A program made the translations under genes and the position numbers. The notes under the pieces are model-generated. The model saw only the letters and a program-made list of their open reading frames with translations, was not told the origin of the DNA and did no database searches. Positions 1-7,729 of a stretch of DNA of 26,149 bases are shown here, one piece after another (the first letter of the stretch is position 1; every line of letters begins with the position of its first letter). This DNA comes from CAZMNF01 sp964567595. Lineage in GTDB: Bacteria; Bipolaricaulota; Bipolaricaulia; RBG-16-55-9. The DNA lies in the NCBI GenBank assembly GCA_964567595.1, contig CAZMNF010000029.1, positions 1 through 26,149 of the forward strand, written 5' to 3'.

Positions 1-515
1 TCGGGCGTGGCGATGAAGCAGACGAAGCGGATGTGCTGCGCGCCGACCTCCTTGAGGTGGTCGATGGCGTGCGCGGCGCTGTGGCCCGTCGCTAGCATCG
101 GGTCGACGACGAAGACGCGCGCATCGGTCAGTTCCTGCGGAAGGTTGGAGTAGTAGTCCACGGGCGAGAACGACATCTCGTCGCGATAGAGGCCGACGTG
201 GCCCACGCGGGCTTCGGGCACGTAGCGCGTGAAGCCGTCCACCATCCCGAGCCCCGCACGGAGTATGGGAACGACGACGATCTCGTCGACGAGTCGGTAC
301 CCCGTCGTCGGTTCCAACGGGGTTTCGATAGGGACATCCTGGACGGGCAGGTCGCGCATGGCTTCGTAGGCCAGGATAGCAGTCGTGTCCTTGAGAACTC
401 GGCGGAAGTCGTAATAGGGGGTCTCCTTGCGACGCAGCGTCGTCAGGTCCCGCTTGAGGATCGGATGATCCACGATCGTCAGTTGCTCGATCGTGCTTGA
501 CGACAGTTCGGTCAA
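1..515 (-). CDS. upp: Uracil phosphoribosyltransferase, 3' end cut by window edge
   Basis: Uracil salvage enzyme in the cytoplasm: uracil plus PRPP gives UMP and pyrophosphate. About 171 codons are present of a family length near 208, so roughly the last 40 residues lie left of the window. The translation shows VVPILRAGLGMVDG in the middle and the PRPP-binding loop VDPMLATGHSAAHAI near residues 130-145, both diagnostic of UPRTases. The start is TTG at 515, inside the overlap ATTTGA with the deoC stop codon. An AGAAGGAG Shine-Dalgarno sits just upstream in the end of deoC, so translation is probably coupled. It is the second gene of a deoC-upp pyrimidine salvage unit. The family call is near certain; the TTG start is inferred from the SD and from the N-terminal alignment expected for the family. 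Confidence 0.95.
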   Translation of the reverse strand, partial: MTELSSSTIEQLTIVDHPILKRDLTTLRRKETPYYDFRRVLKDTTAILAYEAMRDLPVQDVPIETPLEPTTGYRLVDEIVVVPILRAGLGMVDGFTRYVPEARVGHVGLYRDEMSFSPVDYYSNLPQELTDARVFVVDPMLATGHSAAHAIDHLKEVGAQHIRFVCFIATP

Positions 516-1189
516 ATCGGCGCTCCTTCTAGAATATCCGCACCCGCACTGGCCCCAAGCCGGGTCGCGCCGGCCTCGACCATCGCACGGGCATCATCGA
601 ACGTCTTGATGCCGCCGGCGGCCTTGACGCCCATTTCCTCGCCAACCGTCTCGCGCATCAGGGCCACGTCTTCCGTGGTGGCGCCGCCGGGCCCGAACCC
701 TGTGGACGTCTTGACAAAGTCAGCTCCCGCCGACTTGGCGATGATGCAGGCAGCGCGTTTGTCCGCGTCGCTCAACAGTGCCGTCTCCAGAATGACCTTA
801 ATCCGAGTGTCCTTGGGGCTCTTGCTGCGCACCTCGTGGACGGCACGGATCTCATCGGCGACGTAGCGGTAGTCGCCCGCCTGAAGCGCGGCGACGTTGA
901 GCACCATGTCCAGCTCCGTGGCGCCATCGGACAGGGCCCTCTCCGCTTCCTCGGCTTTGATCTCCGCGGCGTTGGCGCCGTGGGGAAACCCGATGACGGT
1001 TGCGACGGCGATGCCCGCATCCTTCAGGCATCGAGTCGCAAGGTCGGCGAGCCAGGGGTTGAGACAGACGGCGCCGAAGCTGTGCACCTTGGCCTCGTCG
1101 CACAGCGCCTCAACACGATCGCGACTCACCTCCGGTCCCAGGGCGGTATGATCGATCATGGCGGCGAGATCGGCGCGATACAGTTCCAT
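512..1189 (-). CDS. deoC: Deoxyribose-phosphate aldolase
   Basis: Class I aldolase that cleaves 2-deoxyribose-5-phosphate to glyceraldehyde-3-phosphate and acetaldehyde, the last step of deoxynucleoside catabolism. The 225-residue product is the normal length. Visible active-site residues are the Schiff-base Lys160 in VKTSTGFG, the second lysine Lys189 in GVKAAGGI, and Asp94 in TELDMVLN. A longer open frame runs upstream to 1393, but the ATG at 1189 has a strong GAGGAGGG Shine-Dalgarno, and the protein then begins MELYRADLAAMIDHT as expected. The upstream extension crosses a promoter and a terminator, so I reject it. Its stop overlaps the upp start. Together the two genes salvage the sugar and base parts of deoxynucleosides. 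Confidence 0.96.
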   Translation of the reverse strand: MELYRADLAAMIDHTALGPEVSRDRVEALCDEAKVHSFGAVCLNPWLADLATRCLKDAGIAVATVIGFPHGANAAEIKAEEAERALSDGATELDMVLNVAALQAGDYRYVADEIRAVHEVRSKSPKDTRIKVILETALLSDADKRAACIIAKSAGADFVKTSTGFGPGGATTEDVALMRETVGEEMGVKAAGGIKTFDDARAMVEAGATRLGASAGADILEGAPI

Positions 1190-1211
1190 GCGACCCTCCT
1201 CAACTCGACGT

Positions 1212-1242
1212 ATTATAGCTTGCGGCGACGGTGGGGGGTCAA
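1212..1242 (-). promoter_or_regulatory. Sigma-70-type promoter for deoC-upp
   Basis: On the minus strand there is a perfect -10 TATAAT (1217-1212), 22 bases upstream of the deoC ATG. A -35-like TTGACC lies at 1242-1237. The spacer is 19 bases, longer than the optimal 17, so the promoter may be weak or activator-dependent. Seen directly; function inferred. Confidence 0.6.
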
Positions 1243-1330
1243 CCCGGCGACCGATCCGTCCGCCTCCGACTGACGGACGCTCCTCGTCGTGCAGTTCCGA
1301 AGCAGTGCCCAATAGGGAATAGGAAAGAAC

Positions 1331-1354
1331 AGACGGCCCGATGCCGGGCCGTCT
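1331..1354 (-). terminator. Rho-independent terminator after the exported-protein gene
   Basis: A perfect 10-bp stem AGACGGCCCG/CGGGCCGTCT with a 4-base loop. On the minus strand it is followed by GTTCTTTCCT, a moderately T-rich tail. It lies 35 bases past the stop of the gene at 1390-2241 and upstream of the deoC promoter, so it would separate the two transcripts. Confidence 0.75.
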
Positions 1355-1389
1355 GTCCCTCCAAGAAGGAAGCCGAACGGGGATGGGGG

Positions 1390-2241
1390 TCATTCCGATT
1401 GCGACTCGGCCAAGGCGTCCTCGTTGCCGGATTCCACGGTCAGCTCGATCCAGACAAAATCGTTCATGTCGTCGCGGCGGACGCTCGTCACGGTGCCGTC
1501 GTAGGGCGAGTAGACGTAGAGCTCATCCATCCGGGCGTTCAGCTTCTGCAAGCGTTGGTCGTAGACGTCCTCGCCCATAACCAACTTCTTGACCGATCCC
1601 TTCCAAGACGTCGATTGTGCTTGGATTTGGTCGATCTTGTCCTGAATGGCCGCCAACGCGTCGGGGTCCTTGACGCACAGCGGCTCGTTGCGGAACACGT
1701 TCTGATGCCGCTGCACAAGCGGCTCGCCCGTGCAGGAAAGCGCTTTCGTCTCCCGTTGTGTGTCGGGCACGGTCTGCTCGCCGTTCTCGCGCCAGCTCCA
1801 CGAGATCCGTTCCTCGTCGACCATCTGCGCCGTCCGCTGGCCCTGCTCGCGCACGATCCATGTCGCTTCCTTGATCTCCTGCGACGGACTGGCGCCACAG
1901 ATGGAGATCTCCAGCGCGTCCGCGCGCCGCATCGTCATCCCTTCGTAGCGTAGCTCGAGGCGGCCGTCCGAGTGCTGCAGAATCTCGGTCGGCTCCGGAT
2001 CGTATCGCATCCGGTCCTGCGGGATATCCGTGGAGAAGCGCGTCATGAGTGCGCTCACGTTGGCGCGATCCGCCTCGGTCGGCACGAACTTGAAGACTTT
2101 GACCGGGTCGAGACAGGCCTGATCCTCGGCGGTGGCGTTCGCCGGCTCCGAGGAGAACGGCGATTGCGCCGCACCGATCGTCAGCCCACCGATCAAAGCG
2201 GCTATGGCCGCTGTCAGCTTCCATCGTCCCGTTCGCCTCAT
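1390..2241 (-). CDS. Exported protein of unknown function with a HlyD-like motif
   Basis: I do not recognise the family. The 283-residue product begins MRRTGRWKLTAAIAALIG, a typical signal peptide or N-terminal anchor (basic start, hydrophobic stretch about residues 8-25), so the rest is probably outside the membrane. Four cysteines (in ACLDP, SICGA, LSCTG and PLCVK) could form two disulfides. Near residues 225-255 a heptad-like helix leads into LYVYSPYDGTVTSV, which resembles the half-lipoyl segment of HlyD/RND periplasmic adaptor proteins, though no second half is present. The start at ATG 2241 has an AAGGAGG Shine-Dalgarno; a longer frame to 2349 would run into the divergent rqcH gene. It stands alone, ends in a terminator, and is divergent from rqcH with a 106-bp gap. 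Confidence 0.75.
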   Translation of the reverse strand: MRRTGRWKLTAAIAALIGGLTIGAAQSPFSSEPANATAEDQACLDPVKVFKFVPTEADRANVSALMTRFSTDIPQDRMRYDPEPTEILQHSDGRLELRYEGMTMRRADALEISICGASPSQEIKEATWIVREQGQRTAQMVDEERISWSWRENGEQTVPDTQRETKALSCTGEPLVQRHQNVFRNEPLCVKDPDALAAIQDKIDQIQAQSTSWKGSVKKLVMGEDVYDQRLQKLNARMDELYVYSPYDGTVTSVRRDDMNDFVWIELTVESGNEDALAESQSE

Positions 2242-2333
2242 GGGAATCAAGCCTCCTTGGTCATCCGCTGGCCCATCTACCCACGGCGCCGCGATTCGTT
2301 TCACCGATCCGGATGCGAGGTGGAAGATTCGGC

Positions 2334-2342
2334 TGCTACAAT
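2334..2342 (+). promoter_or_regulatory. Extended -10 element giving a probably leaderless rqcH mRNA
   Basis: TGCTACAAT is an extended -10 (TGn plus TACAAT). It ends 5 bases before the rqcH ATG, so transcription would start at or next to the start codon. No -35 of quality and no Shine-Dalgarno are visible. The same TGCTACAAT string occurs in the secG promoter. Function inferred from position. Confidence 0.55.
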
Positions 2343-2347
2343 CAAGC

Positions 2348-4048
2348 ATGCGCTTCGAGGGAATCCACCTTGCCGCCGTCGTCGCCGAGATCGCCGACGA
2401 AGTCCGCGGCAGCCGCGTCCAGAACGTCTATCAGCCGCTCGACGAGGCGGTGTTGCTCGAGTTGTACACGGGCCAGAAGCGCCAACTGCTGATTGCGGCC
2501 GGCCCCGAAGCGCGGATCCACTTCACCGACCAATCTTTTCCCAATCCGCCTGAGCCACCAGCGTTCTGTATGCTGCTGCGCAAGCACCTGCGCAACGGCT
2601 TCGTCCACGAGATCCAGCAGCCGGGCTTGGAGCGGATCGTCGACATCGTCGTCGCTCGGGGAGGAGAACGGAGAACGCTGCGCGCGGAACTGATGCGACC
2701 GAACGGCAACGTCCTGCTATTGGACGGCGACGAGGTGCTCGGCGCGCAAAACGCCTCCGCCGGCCATCGCTCGTTTGAGCCGCACGTCCCGTATGCCCCG
2801 CCCCAGGCCCAAGGCAAGCTCGACCCGCGCGGCATCTCCCAGACGGCATTTGCCGAGGCCCTTTCCGCCAATGGCGGGGAGCCGACCAAGCGGGCGCTGT
2901 TCAAGGCGCTTGATGGCATTGGCCCGCTCACGGCGGGCGAGTTGGCCGTCGCGGCCGGCGTGGATCCCGGCGCAGAGATGGGCACGCTGGCCGACGAGGC
3001 GATCGAGCAGCTGTGGGGGGTGACGCGCGATCGCCTCGGGCAACTGGAGCAAGGAGGCCGACAACCGTGCGTCTACGTCGACGCGGACGGGACGGCCAAG
3101 GAGGCCACGCCGTGGCCCTACGCCAGCCTGTCCGCGTACGAGGCGACCCCCGTGGCGACGATGTCCGAGGCCATCGACGCCTGTTATCGGACCCAACGCG
3201 AGACGCCCGTCGAGCGCCGTTGGCGCAAGCTCCAACGCGCGCTCAACGATGACATCGACCACGTCGAAAAGTCGTTGGCGAACGTGGACGAGGATCTGCA
3301 GAAGGCCGAGCGCTACGCCGACGACAAGACGATCGGCGATCTCTTGATGGCCTCCTTGGCGTCGGTGCCCCGTGGCGAATCGAGCGTCGAGTTGACCGAC
3401 TTTGATGGCCAAGTTCGCGAGGTTCCGCTCGATCCGACGTTGGAGCCCGTCGAAAACGCCCAGTCGTACTACGACCGTTACAAGAAGCGCAAGCGCGGTG
3501 TGGAGAAGCTCCAGGCGCGCCAGCGGCAGCTCCGCTGGGAGCGATCGTACTTGCGCCAGCTCCAGGTCCATCTCGATCAAGCTGTGACCATGGCCGATCT
3601 GGATGCGCTGGAAGCGGAACTGGTTGAGGCCGGGGTGGTCCAGCAGCCCACGCGGTCGTCCAAGCGTCAGTCGGCGCCCTCAGGACCACGCCGGGTTGCC
3701 CTGGACGGCCATCAGATCTATGTTGGGCGCAACGGGCGGCAGAACGATCAACTGGTCCGCGACGCTCACCCGGACGACCTCTGGCTGCACGCCAAGGATC
3801 GGCCCGGATCGCACGTTGTGATCAAAAGCGACCGCAAGGGCGACGTGCCCGAAGGCGTTCTGCAACGCGCCGCGGAGCTGGCCGCCTATCACTCGAAAGG
3901 ACGGGATGCGGGCAAAGTGGACGTCAGCTACACGTTCGTCAAGCACTTGAAAAAGCCCAAGGGGGCTCAGCCCGGCCTCGTGGTCATCAACGAGGAGCTG
4001 GGCACGCTTACCGTTGAGCCGCGCGGCGAGGCGGATGACGCGTCATGA
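2348..4048 (+). CDS. rqcH: Ribosome quality-control protein RqcH (NFACT family)
   Basis: RqcH binds stalled 50S-peptidyl-tRNA complexes and recruits tRNA-Ala to add C-terminal alanine tails that mark the nascent chain for degradation. The 566-residue product has the expected order: NFACT-N at the start (RFEGIHLAAVVAEI), helix-hairpin-helix-like region around residues 175-220, a coiled-coil middle (about 285-440), and the C-terminal NFACT-R domain with DDLWLHAKDRPGSHVVIK. The functionally important Asp-Arg pair of NFACT-N appears here as Glu95-Arg96 in PGLERIVDI, a conservative change. A frame extends upstream to 2132, but the ATG at 2348 gives the family N-terminus and follows an extended -10 by 5 bases. 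It overlaps the rhomboid gene by ATGA. Confidence 0.93.
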   Translation: MRFEGIHLAAVVAEIADEVRGSRVQNVYQPLDEAVLLELYTGQKRQLLIAAGPEARIHFTDQSFPNPPEPPAFCMLLRKHLRNGFVHEIQQPGLERIVDIVVARGGERRTLRAELMRPNGNVLLLDGDEVLGAQNASAGHRSFEPHVPYAPPQAQGKLDPRGISQTAFAEALSANGGEPTKRALFKALDGIGPLTAGELAVAAGVDPGAEMGTLADEAIEQLWGVTRDRLGQLEQGGRQPCVYVDADGTAKEATPWPYASLSAYEATPVATMSEAIDACYRTQRETPVERRWRKLQRALNDDIDHVEKSLANVDEDLQKAERYADDKTIGDLLMASLASVPRGESSVELTDFDGQVREVPLDPTLEPVENAQSYYDRYKKRKRGVEKLQARQRQLRWERSYLRQLQVHLDQAVTMADLDALEAELVEAGVVQQPTRSSKRQSAPSGPRRVALDGHQIYVGRNGRQNDQLVRDAHPDDLWLHAKDRPGSHVVIKSDRKGDVPEGVLQRAAELAAYHSKGRDAGKVDVSYTFVKHLKKPKGAQPGLVVINEELGTLTVEPRGEADDAS

Positions 4049-4710
4049 GACGGTTTAGCGCCGCCCTCGGGCTCGGCAGCGCCACCCAGTACCTCATCGT
4101 GGCGAACGCGCTCGTCTACGCCCTTCAGTTGCTCAACCAACCGCCCGTCTCGGGCGGCGGATTGTTCTCGGCGCTCAGCCTGCGCGCCACCAGTTGGGTG
4201 GAAGAGATGTTTGCGCTGATCACACCGCCATGGCTGCCGGAGTTCGGAGTCTGGCAACTGCTGACCTACATGTTCCTGCATGGCTCGCTCATCCACATTA
4301 TGATCAACATGTTTGTCCTCTGGCAGTTCGGCAACATCCTGGAGCGCGTCTGGGGCAGTCGGCGCTTTTTGAAATACTACTTTTTTACGGGCATCGGCGC
4401 AGGGCTCGTGACGGCCGTTTGGCCGTTTATCGTGGGCGGCGGCATCGCGATCAACCTCGGCGCCTCGGGCGCTATCATGGGCGTGTTGTTCGGGTTCGCC
4501 ATGCTCTTTCCCAACCAACAGTTGATGCTCCTCTTTCCGCCGATCCCGATCCGGGCCAAGTACATGGTCCTTGTCATCGCGGGCATATCCATCTTTGCCC
4601 AGCTGTCCGGAGCGTTCCCGAGCATTGGCCACGTCACCCACTTGGGCGGGTTGGCCTTGGGACTGCTCTATTTCAAAGGACCCATCCAAATCCGCCGCCT
4701 CTTGTCATGA
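4045..4710 (+). CDS. Rhomboid-family intramembrane serine protease
   Basis: Integral membrane protease that cleaves substrates within or next to transmembrane segments. The 221-residue product has about six hydrophobic helices. The catalytic dyad is visible: Ser141 in GASGAIMG and His199 in GHVTHLGG. The supporting motif of TM2, FLHGSLIHIMINMF, carries His79, His84 and Asn88 as in active rhomboids, so the enzyme should be active. The start ATG overlaps the rqcH stop (ATGA), so the two are co-transcribed and probably coupled. Pairing with a nascent-chain quality-control factor suggests a shared theme of protein quality control, but this is only inference from position. Substrate unknown. Confidence 0.92.
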   Translation: MRRFSAALGLGSATQYLIVANALVYALQLLNQPPVSGGGLFSALSLRATSWVEEMFALITPPWLPEFGVWQLLTYMFLHGSLIHIMINMFVLWQFGNILERVWGSRRFLKYYFFTGIGAGLVTAVWPFIVGGGIAINLGASGAIMGVLFGFAMLFPNQQLMLLFPPIPIRAKYMVLVIAGISIFAQLSGAFPSIGHVTHLGGLALGLLYFKGPIQIRRLLS

Positions 4711-4720
4711 TCGCCGTGAT

Positions 4721-4749
4721 TTGAGTCACCATGGAGGGTCTGCTACAAT
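4721..4749 (+). promoter_or_regulatory. Sigma-70-type promoter for secG-dppDF
   Basis: TTGAGT, a 17-base spacer, then TACAAT with a TGC extension in front. The predicted start is about 18 bases before the secG ATG, with GAGG as Shine-Dalgarno at 4761-4764. Good match to consensus at optimal spacing. Confidence 0.75.
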
Positions 4750-4773
4750 AGCGCGAAAGCGAGGTCGAGCCGA

Positions 4774-4998
4774 ATGCGAACATTTATCAGTGTCCTGCTA
4801 GTCCTGGACAGCTTAGCGCTTATTGGCCTCATCTTGATTCAGATGAGCAAGCACTCCGAGCTTGGAGGCGCTTTCGGGGGTGGCGGCAGCCACACCGTCT
4901 TCGGCCGCGAAGAGACGAGCGACCCGAAGCGCACGGCCACGGGTTGGCTCGGTGCGCTCTTTTTCATTCTCGCGCTCTCGCTGTCGCTCGTCCCGTAG
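4774..4998 (+). CDS. secG: Protein translocase subunit SecG
   Basis: Small accessory subunit of the SecYEG translocon in the cytoplasmic membrane. The 74-residue protein has two hydrophobic helices (about 4-22 and 56-73), separated by the conserved glycine-rich loop SELGGAFGGGGSHTVFG and then a polar stretch, as in SecG. Length is normal. The start has GAGG at 9 bases and its own promoter. It is followed after 12 bases by a peptide-transporter ATPase gene, an association with no obvious functional meaning beyond shared transcription. Confidence 0.94.
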   Translation: MRTFISVLLVLDSLALIGLILIQMSKHSELGGAFGGGGSHTVFGREETSDPKRTATGWLGALFFILALSLSLVP

Positions 4999-5010
4999 GC
5001 GAGGTTGATC

Positions 5011-5994
5011 ATGGCCGAACCCATCATCGACATCCAAGATCTCAAGACGTATTTTTACACCGAAGACGGCGTCGTTCGGGCGGTCGACGGCGTCTCGTTC
5101 TCCATCGACCGCCAGGGCAGCGTCGGAGTCGTCGGCGAGTCCGGCTGTGGCAAGAGCCAGACGGCGTTGTCGGTCATGGGGCTGATTCCCATGCCGCCCG
5201 GCAAGATCGTTGACGGCTCCATCACCTACAATCGCGAGGGCAGCCCCGTCGACCTGACCAAGCTGGACCCCAAGGGCAAGCAATATCGCGCGATCCGGGG
5301 CAACGAGATCGCCATGATCTTCCAGGAGCCGATGACCTCGCTCAACCCTGTCTACACCGTCGGCGATCAGATCATGGAAGCGATCATGCTCCATCAGAAC
5401 GTCAAAAAGGACGAGGCCCGCGACCGCGCGATCGACATGCTCCGCAAGGTCGGGATCCCGTTGCCGGACCAGCGCGTCGACGAGTATCCGCACCAGCTGT
5501 CCGGCGGCATGCGCCAGCGCGCCATGATCGCCATGGCCCTGTCGTGCAATCCCCAATTGCTGGTCGCGGACGAGCCGACCACGGCCCTGGACGTGACCAT
5601 TCAGGCCCAGATCATCGAGCTCATCAAGGGCCTGCAGGAGGACTACGCGATGTCGCTCATGATGATCACCCACGACCTGGGCGTCATCGCGGAGACGGCC
5701 GACGAGGTCGTCGTCATGTACCTGGGCAAGGTCGTGGAGCAGGGGCCTGTCCGAGAGATCTTCCACAACCCCAAACATCCCTACACGCAGGGCCTCATGG
5801 AGTCCATTCCGGCGCTCACCAAAGAGCGGGAACGGCTCAAGCCGATCAAGGGCGTCGTGCCCGATCCGTACAACATCCCCCAGGGGTGCCCGTTCATCAC
5901 GCGTTGTCCGCACGCCATGGACGTCTGTCAGGAGATGCCACCCCTGGATGAGATCGAACCGAACCATAAGGCGGCGTGCTGGCTCTACGAATAA
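5011..5994 (+). CDS. dppD: Oligo/dipeptide ABC transporter ATPase, DppD/OppD type
   Basis: Cytoplasmic ATPase that powers uptake of peptides or similar solutes through a DppBC-type permease pair. In the 327-residue product: Walker A GESGCGKS (residues 42-49), Q-loop IFQEPMTSLNP, ABC signature LSGGMRQR, Walker B LLVADEPTTALD and the H-loop ITHDLG. The C-terminal oligopeptide-transporter extension carries GCPFITRCPHAMDVC, the cysteine cluster reported to bind an iron-sulfur cluster in some DppD proteins. Start chosen at ATG 5011, six bases after GAGG; a TTG at 5005 touches the SD and is less likely. Partner dppF follows after 12-21 bases. No permease or binding-protein gene lies in the window, so the rest of the transporter is elsewhere. 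Opp versus Dpp specificity cannot be told from the ATPase. Confidence 0.93.
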   Translation: MAEPIIDIQDLKTYFYTEDGVVRAVDGVSFSIDRQGSVGVVGESGCGKSQTALSVMGLIPMPPGKIVDGSITYNREGSPVDLTKLDPKGKQYRAIRGNEIAMIFQEPMTSLNPVYTVGDQIMEAIMLHQNVKKDEARDRAIDMLRKVGIPLPDQRVDEYPHQLSGGMRQRAMIAMALSCNPQLLVADEPTTALDVTIQAQIIELIKGLQEDYAMSLMMITHDLGVIAETADEVVVMYLGKVVEQGPVREIFHNPKHPYTQGLMESIPALTKERERLKPIKGVVPDPYNIPQGCPFITRCPHAMDVCQEMPPLDEIEPNHKAACWLYE

Positions 5995-6015
5995 CGGGCA
6001 AGCGAGGTGACCGAG

Positions 6016-7071
6016 GTGGCCAACGGCGAGGCATTGCTGACCGTCAACAGTTTGCAGAAATATTTCCCGGTTAAGAAGGGCGTGTTCCGCCGCACCGTCG
6101 GCCACGTCAAGGCCGTCGACGGCGTCTCGTTCCACATCAACCGCGGCGAGACGCTGGGCCTGGTGGGCGAGTCCGGCTGTGGCAAAACGACGGCGGGGCG
6201 GTCCATCCTTCGGCTGATCGACCCGGACCCGGGCAGCGAAGTGATCTTTCGCAACGGCGATCAGGAAGTCAACCTGGCCGATCTGTCCCCGCGCCAACTG
6301 AAGGACCTCCGGCGCCAGATCCAGATCATCTTCCAGGACCCCTACTCCAGCTTGAATCCGCGCATGACCGTTGGCGACATCGTCGGCGAGCCCCTGGTCG
6401 TCCATGGCGTCGCCAAGGGGAAGGAGCGTGAGGCCCGAGTCCGCGAGCTCTTGGAGGCCGTGGGGCTGAATCCCTCTCACATCAAGCGCTACCCGCACGA
6501 GTTCAGCGGCGGGCAGCGCCAGCGCATCGGCATCGCCCGCGCGTTGGCCCTCGATCCCGATCTGATCGTCTGCGACGAGCCCGTCTCCGCGCTCGACGTC
6601 TCCATTCAAGCCCAAGTCATCAACCTTCTGATGGATTTGCAGAAGGAGTTCGGGCTAACGTATCTGTTCATTGCGCACGACCTGAGCGTCGTCCGCCACA
6701 TCAGCGACCGCATTGCCGTCATGTATCTCGGCAAGGTCGTGGAGATGGCGGAGACGGAAGAACTCTTCCAGAACCCCAAGCATCCCTACACCGAGGCGCT
6801 GTTGTCCGCGGTGCCGTCGCCGGATCCGGACTATCAGATGGAGCGGATCCTGCTCAAGGGCGACGTGCCGAGCCCAGTGAATCCGCCATCAGGGTGCGTC
6901 TTCCACCCGCGTTGTCCCTACTACAACGAGCACGGCTGGGAGGTCTGCACCAAGGAAATCCCCGAGTTGGACCGCCTGGAAGGTGAGCATTACGCGGCCT
7001 GCCACTTCAGTCGCGAGCTGGACCTGGAAGGGGTCCAGGAGCTGATCACGCGCCGCGAACAGGGCACATAA
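6016..7071 (+). CDS. dppF: Oligo/dipeptide ABC transporter ATPase, DppF/OppF type
   Basis: Second ATPase of the heterodimeric nucleotide-binding pair with DppD. Visible: Walker A GESGCGKT, Q-loop IIFQDPYSSLNPRMTV (the PYSSLNPR form typical of DppF/OppF), signature FSGGQRQRIGIARAL, Walker B IVCDEPVSALD, H-loop FIAHDLSVV. The C-terminal extension has GCVFHPRCP and a distal Cys, as in the family. Two GTG starts are possible, 6007 and 6016. I choose 6016 because GCGAGGTGA lies at a proper Shine-Dalgarno distance from it, as in dppD; 6007 would overlap that SD. About 351 residues, slightly longer than the usual 320-330. Confidence 0.92.
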   Translation: MANGEALLTVNSLQKYFPVKKGVFRRTVGHVKAVDGVSFHINRGETLGLVGESGCGKTTAGRSILRLIDPDPGSEVIFRNGDQEVNLADLSPRQLKDLRRQIQIIFQDPYSSLNPRMTVGDIVGEPLVVHGVAKGKEREARVRELLEAVGLNPSHIKRYPHEFSGGQRQRIGIARALALDPDLIVCDEPVSALDVSIQAQVINLLMDLQKEFGLTYLFIAHDLSVVRHISDRIAVMYLGKVVEMAETEELFQNPKHPYTEALLSAVPSPDPDYQMERILLKGDVPSPVNPPSGCVFHPRCPYYNEHGWEVCTKEIPELDRLEGEHYAACHFSRELDLEGVQELITRREQGT

Positions 7072-7096
7072 CGACGGCCGGCTGGCGTGCTCAACC

Positions 7097-7729
7097 GTGC
7101 AACTGCTACTCGGCACTCGCAATCGCGGCAAAATCGCCGAGATATTCCGAATCCTGGCCGATGTTCCCGGCCTTGAGCTGCGGACCGTCGACGACGTTCC
7201 CTTTACGGAGGTTGCGGAGACGGGCGAATCCTTCCAGGCGAATGCCCGCTTGAAGGCCTCGAACGTTTACACAGAGACGGGTTATCCCGTCCTGACGGAG
7301 GATGCGGGGCTGGAGGTCGACGCCCTGCACGGCGCGCCCGGGATCTACACCGCTCGTTTTGCGGGCGAGGGCGCCTCCGACGAGGCCAACATCGCCAAGC
7401 TTCTCGACCAACTGGCCGACGTTGAAGATCGCACGGCACGGTTCGTCTGTGTGGCCGTGCTCTACGCGGGGCCCGACCGTGACGAGGTCGTCGCCGAAGG
7501 CAACCTCCATGGGACGATTGCCGAGGCTCGGCGTGGCCAAAGCGGGTTCGGCTACGATCCCGTCTTCATCCCCAACGGCTACGAGCGGACGCTGGCCGAG
7601 CTAGGCGAGGACGACAAAGCCGAGATCAGTCACCGGCGCCGCGCCCTGGACAAGGTGCGCCGCGACCTCCTCCGGCTTCCGGGGGCCGCAGAGGACGCTG
7701 GCGGTCACTCCTCGTCCAGCTCCTCCTGA
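7097..7729 (+). CDS. rdgB: Non-canonical purine NTP pyrophosphatase (XTP/dITP/ITP)
   Basis: House-cleaning enzyme that hydrolyses dITP, ITP and XTP to monophosphates and keeps deaminated purines out of nucleic acids. In the 210-residue product: N-terminal TRNRGKIAEI, the aspartate-bearing TEDAGLEVDALHGAPG (catalytic region), SGFGYDPVF and the C-terminal SHRRRALDK substrate loop, all as in RdgB/HAM1. The start is GTG at 7097 with no strong Shine-Dalgarno. The last residues, after an alanine-glycine stretch, are a run of six serines; this tail is encoded where the gene overlaps the convergent dnaJ by 25 bp and is probably a by-product of that overlap. Confidence 0.95.
   Translation: MQLLLGTRNRGKIAEIFRILADVPGLELRTVDDVPFTEVAETGESFQANARLKASNVYTETGYPVLTEDAGLEVDALHGAPGIYTARFAGEGASDEANIAKLLDQLADVEDRTARFVCVAVLYAGPDRDEVVAEGNLHGTIAEARRGQSGFGYDPVFIPNGYERTLAELGEDDKAEISHRRRALDKVRRDLLRLPGAAEDAGGHSSSSSS

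Noticed and set aside
2132..2347. Upstream extension of the rqcH frame by 72 codons
   Set aside because: It has no Shine-Dalgarno, covers the divergent exported-protein start and the -10 element, and the family N-terminus begins at 2348.
4813..6615. 600-codon minus-strand open frame opposite secG-dppD-dppF
   Set aside because: It is a mirror of high-GC coding sequence on the other strand. The plus-strand genes have full motif sets; the minus frame is rich in repetitive Leu/Asp/Val/Arg without domain motifs.
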